Shown here in pieces: positions 46,055-54,834 of a DNA stretch of 64,000 nt. The notes under the pieces were generated by a model. It made no database searches. It was given only the letters and a program-made list of their open reading frames with translations, and had not been told where the DNA came from. The DNA lies in assembly GCF_025836975.1 (NCBI RefSeq), contig NZ_CP107548.1, positions 2,356,001-2,420,000 on the forward strand. Reading direction: 5' to 3'. How positions within the stretch are numbered: position 1 is the first letter of the stretch; every line of letters starts with the position of its first letter. Made by a program: the position numbers and the translations under genes. The stretch is from Pollutimonas sp. M17. Lineage in GTDB: Bacteria > Pseudomonadota > Gammaproteobacteria > Burkholderiales > Burkholderiaceae_B.

Positions 46055-47467
46055 TTATGTATGCGGAATGATCTTACCCGGATTCAGAATGTTGTGCGGG
46101 TCGAAGGCTTCTTTCAGGCTGTCCATCAGGTCCAGCGCATCCTGCCCGTGCTCGGCAAGCATGAACTCCATTTTGTGCAGGCCCACGCCGTGCTCGCCCG
46201 TGCAGGTGCCTTCCATCTGGATGGCGCGCTCGACCAGGCGGTGATTCAGCCTTTCGGACTCTTCCCATTCCTGGGGGTTGTCGGCATCGAGCAGCATCAG
46301 CACATGGAAATTTCCGTCGCCGACATGGCCCACGATGGTATAGGGAAAACTGGCGCGGTCCAGTTCGGCCGCGGTCTGGGAAACACACTCGGCCAACCGC
46401 GAAATGGGCACGCAGACGTCGGTGGTGCTGGCCCGGCAGCCCGGCCGCAATTGCAGGCCCGCGAAATAGGCATTGTGGCGCGCCGTCCATAGCCGGCTGC
46501 GGTCCTCGGGCCTCTCGGCCCATTGGAAATCCATGCCGCCGTTATCGTGGGTAATGCCCTGCACGATCTCGGCCTGCTCTTTGACGCTGGCCGGACTGCC
46601 ATGGAACTCGAACAACAGCAGCGGGGACTCCTTCAGGTCCAGCTTGCTGTAGGCGTTGGTGGCCTTGACCGCCCAGGTGTCCATGAACTCGACGCGCGCC
46701 ACCGGCACGCCCATTTGTATGATTTCGATCACGCTCTGGACGGCGGCGTCCAGGGTGGGGAAATTGCAGATGGCCGCCGAGATGGCCTCGGGCTGGGGGT
46801 ACAGGCGGACCGTGACCTCGGTAATGATGCCCAGGGTGCCTTCGCTGCCCACGAAAATACGCGTCAGGTCGTAGCCCGCGGAGGACTTCCGGGCGCGATT
46901 CGCCGTTTCGATGACCCGGCCGTCGGCAGTCACGACTTTCAGCGACATGACGTTTTCGCGCATGGTTCCGTAGCGCACCGCGTTCGTGCCCGAGGCGCGC
47001 GTGGCCGCCATGCCGCCCAGGCTGGCGTCGGCGCCCGGATCGATGGGGAAAAACAGGCCGGTATCGCGGATTTCCTCGTTCAGCTGCTTGCGGGTGACGC
47101 CCGCCTGCACCGTCGCGGTGAAATCGCCCGCATGCACGGCCACAAGCTGGTTCATGCCGGAAAGATCCAGGCTGATGCCCCCTTGTATGGCCAGCAAATG
47201 GCCTTCCAGCGAGGAGCCGACCCCGAACGGGATCAAAGGCACCTTGTGCTCATGGCAGTGCCGCGCCACCCAGGCGACGTCTTCGGTGCTGAGCGCGAAC
47301 ACCACGCCGTCCGGCAGCATGGGCGGATAAGGGGATTCATCGCGCCCATGATGCTCGCACACCGCCTGCGCGGTGGAGAAACGTGATCCGAACCTGTCTT
47401 GCAGCGCTTCAAGAAAGCCTGCGGGAATCATGCGGCGCATGGCTTGCGTAACGGCGGGGGCATTCAT
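46055..47467 (-). CDS. FAD-linked D-lactate dehydrogenase-like oxidase
   Basis: The protein has 470 residues and the same VAO/GlcD fold as its neighbour but is closer to the LDHD/Dld type. Visible motifs are IPFGVGSSLEGHLLA, DPGADASLGGMAATRASGTNA, GHVGDGNFHVLMLLD and CTGEHGVGLHKMEFM. The expected reaction is oxidation of D-lactate or another D-2-hydroxyacid, with transfer to cytochrome or quinone. It is upstream of glcDEF in the same direction, consistent with a joint 2-hydroxyacid oxidation operon. Confidence 0.9.
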   Translation of the reverse strand: MNAPAVTQAMRRMIPAGFLEALQDRFGSRFSTAQAVCEHHGRDESPYPPMLPDGVVFALSTEDVAWVARHCHEHKVPLIPFGVGSSLEGHLLAIQGGISLDLSGMNQLVAVHAGDFTATVQAGVTRKQLNEEIRDTGLFFPIDPGADASLGGMAATRASGTNAVRYGTMRENVMSLKVVTADGRVIETANRARKSSAGYDLTRIFVGSEGTLGIITEVTVRLYPQPEAISAAICNFPTLDAAVQSVIEIIQMGVPVARVEFMDTWAVKATNAYSKLDLKESPLLLFEFHGSPASVKEQAEIVQGITHDNGGMDFQWAERPEDRSRLWTARHNAYFAGLQLRPGCRASTTDVCVPISRLAECVSQTAAELDRASFPYTIVGHVGDGNFHVLMLLDADNPQEWEESERLNHRLVERAIQMEGTCTGEHGVGLHKMEFMLAEHGQDALDLMDSLKEAFDPHNILNPGKIIPHT

Positions 47468-47520
47468 GCCAGAACTCCTTGAAACGATCCCATAATTTCC
47501 CTATCTGAATACTAACGTTT

Positions 47521-48615
47521 TCAGGCGCGGTTGCCGATCAGGGCATTTGCCGATTGCGTCCGGCACTGCCGCCGATTCTTCACGGCCTGTGACAGCCGTT
47601 CGAGCACCTGTAAAGAAGCGTCCCAGTCTATGCACCCGTCGGTAATGCTCTGGCCATAGGTCAGCGGCTGCCCTGGCACCATGTCCTGCCGCCCCCCGAC
47701 CAGGTTGCTTTCCACCATGACGCCGAATATACGCTCGTCGCCCGCCTCCATCTGCCCGGCGACATCGTCCAGGACGGTCGGTTGGTTCCTGTAGTCCTTA
47801 TTGCTGTTTGCATGGCTGGCATCGATCATGATGCGGGGGCGCAGGCCGGATTTTTCCAGTGTCTGGGATGCCGCTTCGACATTCTGGGCGTCGTAGTTGG
47901 GCACTTTGCCGCCGCGCAGGATGACATGGCAATCGTTATTGCCCAGCGTGGAAACGATGGCCGAATGCCCGCCCTTGGTGACCGACAGGAAATGGTGCGG
48001 CTGCGACGCGGCCTTGATGGCGTCGATGGCGATCTTGGTATTGCCGTCGGTGCCGTTCTTGAATCCGACCGGGCACGAAAGGCCGGAAGCCAGCTCGCGA
48101 TGAACCTGGCTTTCGGTAGTGCGCGCGCCGATGGCTCCCCAGGAGACCAGGTCGGCAATGTATTGGGGCGTGATCATGTCAAGGAACTCGCAGCCGGCCG
48201 GCAGCCCAAGCTTGTTGACTTCGATCAGCAATTCGCGCGCCGTGCGCAGGCCCTGATTGATGTTGAAGCTGCCGTCCAGGCCGGGATCGTTGATCAGCCC
48301 CTTCCAGCCCACCGTGGTGCGAGGCTTCTCGAAGTACACCCGCATGATGATTTCCAGCTCGCCCTTGAAGTGCTCGCGTTGCGCCACCAGGCGCTTGGCG
48401 TACTCGATGGCCGCGACGGGATTGTGTATGGAGCAGGGCCCGATCACCACCGCAAGGCGGTCGTCCTTGCCTTCCAGTATGTCGTGCAGGGCATGGCGCG
48501 CGGCGTAAACGGTGGACGAGATTCCGGTGGTGCAGGGAAACTCGCGCATGACGTGCGACGGGGGGCTGAGTTCCTTGATTTCCCGGATACGTAAATCATC
48601 AGTATTGTGCAACAC
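47521..48615 (-). CDS. aroG: 3-deoxy-7-phosphoheptulonate (DAHP) synthase, AroG type
   Basis: The protein is 364 residues from a GTG start at 48615 with GGAG 9 nt upstream. It condenses phosphoenolpyruvate and erythrose 4-phosphate, the first step of aromatic amino acid synthesis. Family motifs are visible: VVIGPCSIHNP, VYFEKPRTTVGWKGLINDP, GARTTESQVHRE, PVGFKNGTDG, VMVESNLVGG and the TYGQSITDGCIDW end. It belongs to the E. coli AroF/G/H class. A Phe-rich leader frame and intrinsic terminator precede it, suggesting transcription attenuation. Confidence 0.96.
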   Translation of the reverse strand: MLHNTDDLRIREIKELSPPSHVMREFPCTTGISSTVYAARHALHDILEGKDDRLAVVIGPCSIHNPVAAIEYAKRLVAQREHFKGELEIIMRVYFEKPRTTVGWKGLINDPGLDGSFNINQGLRTARELLIEVNKLGLPAGCEFLDMITPQYIADLVSWGAIGARTTESQVHRELASGLSCPVGFKNGTDGNTKIAIDAIKAASQPHHFLSVTKGGHSAIVSTLGNNDCHVILRGGKVPNYDAQNVEAASQTLEKSGLRPRIMIDASHANSNKDYRNQPTVLDDVAGQMEAGDERIFGVMVESNLVGGRQDMVPGQPLTYGQSITDGCIDWDASLQVLERLSQAVKNRRQCRTQSANALIGNRA

Positions 48616-48655
48616 GGCTTAACTCCAGAGTGGGTGTCAACGTAGCGAGCGGTAC

Positions 48656-48690
48656 AAAAAAAGCCGCCTAGCTTCGCTGGCGGCTTTTTG
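48656..48690 (-). terminator. Intrinsic terminator in the aroG leader (attenuator)
   Basis: On the minus strand AAGCCGCC-AGC-GAA-GCT-A-GGCGGCTT forms a stable stem followed by TTTTTTT. It lies between the putative aroG promoter and the aroG start codon, 41 nt before the latter, so it must be bypassed for aroG to be transcribed from that promoter. Its 5' arm can also pair with CGCTGGTGG inside the leader frame (48733-48741), giving a 9-bp alternative stem with one G-U pair. Confidence 0.8.
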
Positions 48691-48706
48691 GGAATTTGGT
48701 TCTTTT

Positions 48707-48793
48707 TTACTGCGTACAACGCTTCCCTTCCTCCACCAGCGGTTTTGGAAAAGCAAAAAAATAAAAAAAGAAAAATTGGGAAGCGCGATACAT
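48707..48793 (-). CDS. Putative Phe-rich leader peptide of aroG (28 codons)
   Basis: ATG at 48793 to TAA at 48707 encodes MYRASQ, then FFFFYFFAF, then a charged tail ending RCTQ. Seven Phe and one Tyr occur in nine residues just before the alternative-pairing segment and terminator, the arrangement of a phenylalanine attenuator. Caution: the DNA there is a T-rich tract, so Phe codons arise easily. The best promoter places the transcript start within a few nt of the ATG, leaving no ribosome site. An in-frame GTG at 48811 is an alternative start. Confidence 0.55.
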   Translation of the reverse strand: MYRASQFFFFYFFAFPKPLVEEGKRCTQ

Positions 48794-48801
48794 AGTCGTG
48801 A

Positions 48802-48830
48802 ATCCTAGCACAGACTGGCCATGCTGCCAA
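48802..48830 (-). promoter_or_regulatory. Putative sigma-70 promoter of the aroG leader
   Basis: On the minus strand, -35 TTGGCA (48825-48830), 17-nt spacer and -10 TAGGAT (48802-48807). The predicted start is at about 48795, right before the leader ATG. Confidence 0.55.
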
Positions 48831-48870
48831 ACAATACTTTCACGCATGCGCCCGATGGATTCATTATGTA

Positions 48871-48902
48871 TATATTGATTTGAATTGAAATAATTTTATA
48901 GT
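48871..48902 (+). promoter_or_regulatory. ehuBCDA promoter overlapped by an EctR-like motif
   Basis: -35 TTGATT (48875-48880), 16-nt spacer and -10 TATAGT (48897-48902) lie about 87 nt upstream of ehuB. ATTTGAATTGAAAT (48878-48891) covers the -35/spacer and matches a motif in the ect promoter at 12 of 14 positions. Confidence 0.55.
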
Positions 48903-48988
48903 GTATGATTTTTGTAGCTATCGTTCAGTAGCAAAACAATATCGCTGAGGGAGTCCTCGTCGTGCCAATCACCTAAAAAGGACAAGCA

Positions 48989-49846
48989 ATGAACAAGACT
49001 CATCAAGTCGCCGCCTATACCCTTGCCGCCCTGCTCGCCGCGGGCGCCGCCACGATGGCCCATGCGGCCAGCCTGCAGGACATCAAAGACCGCGGCCATG
49101 TCCGCATCGCGGTCGCCAATGAGATCCCTTACGGGTATATGGATCTGGACGGCCAGGCCAAGGGCGCGGGTCCCGATGTGGCCAAGCACATCATGGAACA
49201 ACTGGGCATCAAGAAAATCGAATGGGTCACCACCAACTTCGGCTCGCTGATACCGGGGCTGCGGGCCAACCGCTTCGACATGGTGGCGGCCGAGATGGCC
49301 ATCCTGCCCCAGCGCTGCAAGGAAGTGCTCTTTTCGGAGCCCAATAGCTCCTATGGCGAAGGCCTGCTGGTCGCCAAGGGCAATCCCGACAACGTCCATA
49401 CCTACCAGGATTTTTCAAAGTCGGATAAAAAAGTGGCCATCATGGCGGGCGCCGACCAGCTCGAGATGATGCAGGCGCTGGGCGTCCCTGCCGAACGCAT
49501 GGTGACCATCTCGAACAATGCCGATGCCATTTCCACGGTGTCTACCGGCCGTGCCAGCGCCTATGCGGCCACCAGCCTGACCGTCAGCCAGTTGGCCAGC
49601 AAAAGCAAGAAGGTCGAGGCCGCCGCCAACTTTACCGACCCGGTCATCGATGGCGTCCCCGCCCGTAGCTGGGGCGGATTCACCTTCAGCCAGGACTCCC
49701 AGGATTTCCGTGATGCGGTGAACGCCGAACTGGCCAAATTCAAGAAAACGGCCGGCTGGGAAAAAACCATGACTCACTACGGGTTCAGCGAGACCGATGC
49801 GAAAGAGTCGTTCAGCAAGACCACCGAGCAACTGTGCGCCGGCTAA
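48989..49846 (+). CDS. ehuB: Ectoine/hydroxyectoine ABC transporter substrate-binding protein
   Basis: The protein has 285 residues with a signal peptide ending ATMAHA. It is a periplasmic type II binding protein of the amino-acid family (LQDIKDRGHVRIAVANEIPYG, GAGPDVAKHIMEQLG, RCKEVLFSEPNSSYGEG). It starts a four-gene operon with two permeases and an ATPase, next to the ectoine biosynthesis cluster, which supports the EhuB assignment. It captures ectoine or hydroxyectoine as osmoprotectant or nutrient. Confidence 0.92.
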   Translation: MNKTHQVAAYTLAALLAAGAATMAHAASLQDIKDRGHVRIAVANEIPYGYMDLDGQAKGAGPDVAKHIMEQLGIKKIEWVTTNFGSLIPGLRANRFDMVAAEMAILPQRCKEVLFSEPNSSYGEGLLVAKGNPDNVHTYQDFSKSDKKVAIMAGADQLEMMQALGVPAERMVTISNNADAISTVSTGRASAYAATSLTVSQLASKSKKVEAAANFTDPVIDGVPARSWGGFTFSQDSQDFRDAVNAELAKFKKTAGWEKTMTHYGFSETDAKESFSKTTEQLCAG

Positions 49847-49861
49847 GGCCCTGAGTCGCCC

Positions 49862-50533
49862 ATGGAATGGTTAAGCTACAGCACCCCGCTGCTGCAGGGT
49901 GCCTGGGTCACCGTACAGCTGACGGTCTACTCCACGATACTTGGAGCATTCTTCGCCTTCGCCTTCGGACTGGGAAAACTATCCCACAATTGGCTGCCGC
50001 GGATCGTGTCCATCGTTTTCATCGAAGTCTTTCGCGGCACCTCGCTGCTGGTGCAGTTGTTCTGGCTGTACTTTGCGCTGCCGATACTCGGGCAAGCCAT
50101 CGGCCTGGACCTGCGCCTGCCGCCGGTGATTGCCGGCACGCTGGCCCTTAGCCTGAATATCGGCGCTTATGGGGCCGAGGTGGTCCGCGGCGCCATCCAG
50201 GCCGTGCCGCTCTCTCAGCACGAAGCCGCCAAAGCGCTGGATTTCACGCCCAGGCAGGTGCTGTGGCGCATATCCCTGCCCCAGGCCATCCCCGAAATGA
50301 TGCCCAGCTTCGGCAATCTCGCCGTCCAGAATCTGAAAGATACCGCGCTCGTATCGCTGATCAGCCTGGGCGACCTGGCATTCCGGGCCGAGCAGATACG
50401 CAACTTCACGCAGGACAGCATCACGGTCTACACCTTGCTGCTGCTGATGTATTTCGGCATGGCGCTGGTGCTGACCGCCATCATGAAGCTGCTGGAACGG
50501 TCGGTCGGACGCTGGCGCACAGGGAGGACCTGA
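49862..50533 (+). CDS. ehuC: Ectoine ABC transporter permease EhuC
   Basis: The protein has 223 residues, a His/Glu-type amino acid permease with about five membrane segments. The EAA loop reads QHEAAKALDFTPRQVLWRISLPQAIP. It also has FRGTSLLVQLFWLYFALP, typical of this permease family. It is 15 nt after ehuB and 1 nt before ehuD, so translation is coupled. Confidence 0.93.
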   Translation: MEWLSYSTPLLQGAWVTVQLTVYSTILGAFFAFAFGLGKLSHNWLPRIVSIVFIEVFRGTSLLVQLFWLYFALPILGQAIGLDLRLPPVIAGTLALSLNIGAYGAEVVRGAIQAVPLSQHEAAKALDFTPRQVLWRISLPQAIPEMMPSFGNLAVQNLKDTALVSLISLGDLAFRAEQIRNFTQDSITVYTLLLLMYFGMALVLTAIMKLLERSVGRWRTGRT

Positions 50534-50534
50534 C

Positions 50535-51227
50535 ATGCTTTTCGGCATAGAGTGGAATACGGCCAGCAACTGGCTGTTCGCGGGCTCCATACTGCCCATA
50601 TTGCTGAAAGGCCTGGTGGTGACTCTGCAGGCAACGGCGCTGGGCTTCGTCGTGGCGGCGGTGCTGGGGCTGGTGCTGGCCGCGCTGAAGGCATCGCGCA
50701 TACGGCTGATCTCCTGGCCGGCCCGGCTGTTCACGGAATTCATCCGCGACACGCCACTGCTGGTACAGCTTTTTTTCCTGTACTACGTCCTGCCGGAGTA
50801 CGGCATCGTGCTGCCGGCCTTCCTGACGGGCGCGCTGGCCCTGGGCCTGCAATACAGCGCCTATACCTCGGAAGTCTACCGGGCCGGGATCGAATCGATC
50901 GCGCATGGGCAGACCGAAGCGGCGCGGGCGCTGGATCTTTCAGCGCTGCGCACCTTCAATGCCATCATCGTGCCGCAGGCCATCCCGCGCATCATTCCCG
51001 CACTGGGCAATTACCTGGTGTCCATCATGAAGGACGTTCCGGTGCTGTCGGTCGTATCGGTTCTGGAGATGCTCAATGTCGCCAAGATCATCGGCGATCG
51101 TACCTTCAATTACCTGATCCCCCTCTCCATGGTAGGCGGCCTGTATCTGATATTGACGCTGGTGGCTTCCGCCGCCGTGCGCTATCTGGACACGCGCCTG
51201 CCCAAGCAAGGACTTCCCCTGCGATGA
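50535..51227 (+). CDS. ehuD: Ectoine ABC transporter permease EhuD
   Basis: The protein has 230 residues, the second permease of the heterodimer. It has [22 protein letters not shown] and the EAA loop [24 protein letters not shown]. The stop overlaps the ehuA start by 4 nt (ATGA). Confidence 0.93.
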   Translation: MLFGIEWNTASNWLFAGSILPILLKGLVVTLQATALGFVVAAVLGLVLAALKASRIRLISWPARLFTEFIRDTPLLVQLFFLYYVLPEYGIVLPAFLTGALALGLQYSAYTSEVYRAGIESIAHGQTEAARALDLSALRTFNAIIVPQAIPRIIPALGNYLVSIMKDVPVLSVVSVLEMLNVAKIIGDRTFNYLIPLSMVGGLYLILTLVASAAVRYLDTRLPKQGLPLR

Positions 51228-52003
51228 CTGAACCCATTATCAAATTCGACAAGGTGATCAAGCGCTTCGGCGACGTCACCGTCCTGGACGAGCTGGACTT
51301 CGAAGTGCAGAAAGGCGAGAAGGTCACCATCATCGGTCCGTCCGGGTCCGGCAAATCGACCGTGCTGCGCATACTGATGACGCTCGAGACCATAGAGGAA
51401 GGAGTGATCCATGTCGCCGGCAAGCCCCTGTGGCACCAATACAAGGATGAGCGCCTGGTGCCCGCCAGCGAGGAGCATCTGCGCGAAATGCGCAAGGAAA
51501 TGGGCATGGTGTTCCAGCAGTTCAACCTGTTCCCCCACATGACCGTGCGGCGCAACATCACCGAAGCGCCGGTGCAGGTGCTGGGACTGCCCAAGGACAA
51601 GGCCAATGAGCGCGCCGAAAAATACCTGGAACTGGTCGGCCTTTCGGACCAGGCCGATAAATTTCCCAGCCAGCTTTCGGGCGGCCAGCAGCAACGCGTG
51701 GCCATTGCCCGCGCCCTGGCCATGCGGCCCAACATCATGCTGTTCGACGAACCCACCTCGGCGCTCGACCCCGAGCTGGTGGGCGAAGTGTTGACGGTCA
51801 TACAGCGCCTGTCCGAGGAGCACGACCTGACCATGCTGCTGGTGACTCATGAAATGCAGTTCGCCAAGCAGATTTCGGACAGGGTGTGTTTTTTCGACAA
51901 GGGCCGCATCGTGGAGCAGGGGCCGCCGGAGCAAGTCCTCGCGGAGCCGCGGGAAGAACGTACGCGCGAGTTCCTGAAGGGGTTCATCAACCCGGAAGCC
52001 TGA
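51224..52003 (+). CDS. ehuA: Ectoine ABC transporter ATP-binding protein EhuA
   Basis: The protein is 259 residues from ATG 51224, which overlaps the ehuD stop; the same frame extends upstream but only as a shadow of ehuD. It has Walker [10 protein letters not shown], signature LSGGQQQR, Walker [15 protein letters not shown] and the switch His in VTHEM. It energises EhuBCD. A bidirectional terminator follows, facing the convergent ectD. Confidence 0.95.
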   Translation: MTEPIIKFDKVIKRFGDVTVLDELDFEVQKGEKVTIIGPSGSGKSTVLRILMTLETIEEGVIHVAGKPLWHQYKDERLVPASEEHLREMRKEMGMVFQQFNLFPHMTVRRNITEAPVQVLGLPKDKANERAEKYLELVGLSDQADKFPSQLSGGQQQRVAIARALAMRPNIMLFDEPTSALDPELVGEVLTVIQRLSEEHDLTMLLVTHEMQFAKQISDRVCFFDKGRIVEQGPPEQVLAEPREERTREFLKGFINPEA

Positions 52004-52022
52004 CTCCGCCTTTGCAACAGAA

Positions 52023-52051
52023 AGGGCCGGGTATCGCACCCGGCCCTCCTT
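52023..52051 (+). terminator. Terminator between ehuA and ectD
   Basis: AGGGCCGGG-TATCGCA-CCCGGCCCT is a perfect 9-bp stem followed by CCTTTT. It is symmetrical and can serve the convergent ectABCD transcript too. Confidence 0.82.
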
Positions 52052-52084
52052 TTATCCGCCGCCGTGGCGGCGGGTCTGGCCCGG

Positions 52085-53005
52085 TCAGCCGGCCACCGCG
52101 GCTTCCAGCGGAACCAGGGGCTCGAAGCTGCGCCTTGCGGCGATGTGCTCGGGACGCGGCTTCAGCTGGTATTTGGGCGGCTCCAGCGTGTTGTCCACGC
52201 TGTTGTATACCATGAACACATTGGCCCGCGGCCACGGCGATATATTGCCGTTGGAGCCGTGCATGGTGTTGCAGTCGAAGAAAATCACCGATCCGGCCGT
52301 CGCGGTCATGGCCCGTATGCCGCCCTGCTCCACCAGCAATTGCAGGCTCAGGGGATCGGGCACACCGTATTCCTGCTGCTTGAGCGAGCTCTTGTAATGA
52401 TCGTCGGGCGTCTTGCCCTGGCACGAGATGAACTGCCGGTGCGAGCCCGGAACCAGCATCAGCGGTCCATTGCACTCGTTATTGTCCGTAAGAAGGACAG
52501 AGCAGCTAAGAGCCCGCATGCCCGGCATGCCGTCTTCGACATGCCAGGTTTCGAAGTCGGAGTGCCAATAGAACTCCTTGCCTTTGAAACCGGGCTTCAT
52601 GTTGGCACGCGACTGGTGCATATAGACTTCAGAACCCAGTATCTGCCGAGCAATATGGATCAGGCGCGGGTCCCGGGCAAGCCTCGCCAGCTTGTCGCTC
52701 AGCTCGTGCACCCTGAAGATGGACCTGACGGCCTCGCTGCCCGGCTCGGTAATCGCCTCTTCCAGGCCGGTGATGGACGGGTCCGCGCTCATGCGCTTCA
52801 CCTCGTCCAGCAAGGCCTGGACTTCGTCGGGGCCGAACACGTTTTCCAGCATCAGGAAACCGTCGCGCTCATAGGACTGGACCTGCTCCCCGGTCAGGGC
52901 GTCTGCATACCGCCCTTCTTCGTAAACGACCGGATCCCGTCTGGCGATGATGGCCGAAGTCCGGTCGGTGCGGGAAACATATAAATCATTCGCTAAGGTA
53001 TTCAT
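52085..53005 (-). CDS. ectD: Ectoine 5-hydroxylase EctD
   Basis: The protein has 306 residues, a non-haem Fe(II)/2-oxoglutarate dioxygenase that converts ectoine to 5-hydroxyectoine. The EctD signature segment FYWHSDFETWHVEDGMPGMR carries the iron ligands His and Asp, and the third ligand His is in TMHGSNGNISPW. It is the last gene of the ect operon, 16 nt after ectC, so hydroxyectoine is made together with ectoine. Confidence 0.97.
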   Translation of the reverse strand: MNTLANDLYVSRTDRTSAIIARRDPVVYEEGRYADALTGEQVQSYERDGFLMLENVFGPDEVQALLDEVKRMSADPSITGLEEAITEPGSEAVRSIFRVHELSDKLARLARDPRLIHIARQILGSEVYMHQSRANMKPGFKGKEFYWHSDFETWHVEDGMPGMRALSCSVLLTDNNECNGPLMLVPGSHRQFISCQGKTPDDHYKSSLKQQEYGVPDPLSLQLLVEQGGIRAMTATAGSVIFFDCNTMHGSNGNISPWPRANVFMVYNSVDNTLEPPKYQLKPRPEHIAARRSFEPLVPLEAAVAG

Positions 53006-53021
53006 CTATTCTCCTTGAGGC

Positions 53022-53417
53022 CTATGCCACATTCGCCTCGGCGGGATAAACGCCCTTATCGTCATGGACCTCGAAGCCGGTCAGCGGCGGATTGAACACG
53101 CAGATCACGCGCAAGGGCTCTTTGCCGCCCCGCAGCCAGTGCTCGTCGTTCTGATCCAGCGCGTACACCACGCCAGGCCCCAGGGCGTACTTCTTCCCGT
53201 CGGCGATGGTTTCGATCTCCCCGTCGCCCTCGATGCACCATACGGCTTCCAGATGGTTCACGTAATGGATGTGGGTTTCGGTTCCGGGAAAGATCACGGT
53301 TTCATGAAAGGAAAAACCCATCCCGTCCTTCTTCAGCAGCACCCTGCGGCTGAGCCAGGTGCTTGTCTTCACTTCGTGTTCGGTGCCGATCACGTCTTTC
53401 ACGTTTCTTACGATCAT
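53022..53417 (-). CDS. ectC: L-ectoine synthase EctC
   Basis: The protein has 131 residues, a cupin that cyclises N-gamma-acetyl-diaminobutyrate to ectoine. It has [16 protein letters not shown] at the start, [19 protein letters not shown] with the metal-binding cupin residues, and [13 protein letters not shown] near the active site. Its start overlaps the ectB stop by 4 nt. Confidence 0.97.
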   Translation of the reverse strand: MIVRNVKDVIGTEHEVKTSTWLSRRVLLKKDGMGFSFHETVIFPGTETHIHYVNHLEAVWCIEGDGEIETIADGKKYALGPGVVYALDQNDEHWLRGGKEPLRVICVFNPPLTGFEVHDDKGVYPAEANVA

Positions 53418-54724
53418 CCTGCTCTTCCTCCAAATTTCAAGACATGCGCGCGAGCGCCTTTGCTGCTCAGCACCTCTCCCAGGCTGCGCTCTATGACCTC
53501 CAGGCCACGCTGCAGCAATTCGTCTTCTATCGTCAGTGCCGGCAAGACCTTCAAGACCTCGTCATTCGCGCCGGAGGTCTCGATGACCACGCCGTGTTCG
53601 AATGCCTTCTGGGCCACGCGGGCGGCAACGTCGTCGTCGGCCGGCGTGACCAGGCCCTGGATCAGGCCGCGGCCGCGCACGCCCAGGCCGGCCCCGGGAT
53701 AGCTGTGCACCAGATTTTCCAGCCAGTCGCGCACGCGCCTTTCCTTGCGTTGAGTTGCCTTGGCGAACTCGTCGTCGCGCCAATAGCTGTCCAGCGCCTG
53801 CGCCGCCGTGACGAAGGCCATGTTATTGCCCCGGAATGTGCCGCTGTGGGCACCCGGCTTCCATATATCCAGCTCGGGCTTCATCAGCACCAGCGACATG
53901 GGCAGGCCAAAGCCCGACAGCGATTTGGACAAGGTGATGATGTCCGGCTTGATGCCGGCCGCCTCGAAACTGAAGAAGCTGCCGGTCCGGCCGCAACCAA
54001 CCTGTATGTCGTCGACGATCAGCAGCATGTCATGCCGGCGGCACAGGCGTTCGAGCTCCTGCAGCCAGCGCTTGGACGCCACATTGACGCCACCCTCGCC
54101 CTGGACCGTTTCGACGATCACGGCGGCGGGATGATCCATGCCGCTGCTGGGGTCGTCCAGCATGCGCTCAAGGTAGGCCATGGTGTTCACATCAGGACCC
54201 AGGTAGCCATCGAAAGGCATGAAGGTGGTGTTGCCCAGCGCCACGCCGGCCGCCTTGCGGAACTTGGAGTTGGCCGTTACGGCCAGGGAGCCGCCGCTGA
54301 CGCCATGGAAACCGTGGGTGAAGGAGATGATGTTCTGCCGGCCTTTCACCTGCCGCGCAATCTTCAAAGCCGCCTCGACGGCATTGGTGCCGGTGGGTCC
54401 CGTGAACTGCAAGGTGTATTGCCATGAACGCGGCTTCAGCAGGACTTCATCCACGGTTTCAAGGAAATACCTCTTGGCGCTCGTCGCCATGTCCAGCCCA
54501 TGCACCAGCCCATCGGTATCCAGGTACTCGATCAGCTTCTGCTTCAGCACAGGATTGTTGTGGCCATAATTGAGCGTGCCCGCGCCGCTGAAAAAATCGA
54601 TGTACTCACGATCATTTTCGTCGATCAGCACAGATCCACGGGCCTGTTTGAAGACGACTGGGAAAGACCGGATGTAGCCCCTCACTTCCGACTCCATCCG
54701 GTCAAATATTTTTAAGTCCATCAT
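53414..54724 (-). CDS. ectB: L-2,4-diaminobutyrate:2-oxoglutarate transaminase EctB
   Basis: The protein is 436 residues from the first ATG of an ATGATG pair at 54724, preceded by AGAGGAAG. It is a class III PLP aminotransferase: [30 protein letters not shown], and the PLP-binding Lys in [13 protein letters not shown]. It makes diaminobutyrate from aspartate semialdehyde. No dedicated aspartokinase (ask_ect) gene is in the operon. Confidence 0.97.
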   Translation of the reverse strand: MMDLKIFDRMESEVRGYIRSFPVVFKQARGSVLIDENDREYIDFFSGAGTLNYGHNNPVLKQKLIEYLDTDGLVHGLDMATSAKRYFLETVDEVLLKPRSWQYTLQFTGPTGTNAVEAALKIARQVKGRQNIISFTHGFHGVSGGSLAVTANSKFRKAAGVALGNTTFMPFDGYLGPDVNTMAYLERMLDDPSSGMDHPAAVIVETVQGEGGVNVASKRWLQELERLCRRHDMLLIVDDIQVGCGRTGSFFSFEAAGIKPDIITLSKSLSGFGLPMSLVLMKPELDIWKPGAHSGTFRGNNMAFVTAAQALDSYWRDDEFAKATQRKERRVRDWLENLVHSYPGAGLGVRGRGLIQGLVTPADDDVAARVAQKAFEHGVVIETSGANDEVLKVLPALTIEDELLQRGLEVIERSLGEVLSSKGARAHVLKFGGRAG

Positions 54725-54834
54725 TTTTTTCTTCCTCTCGTAGTTATGAAACGCCATGCCCTCGGAATCGGAAAAAGCTCCGCGGCGGACGCTTCCGTTG
54801 AAAGCTTCCGGCAAACGCCTGACTGTGACGCTAC

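Noticed and set aside
44556-46244. 562-codon open frame opposite glcD
   Set aside because: Antisense of a well-conserved flavoprotein; no recognisable domain and typical shadow composition.
48444-48830. 128-codon minus-strand frame across the aroG leader and the start of aroG
   Set aside because: It is out of frame with both the leader peptide and aroG, runs through the terminator stem, and its hydrophobic start comes only from the T-rich tract.
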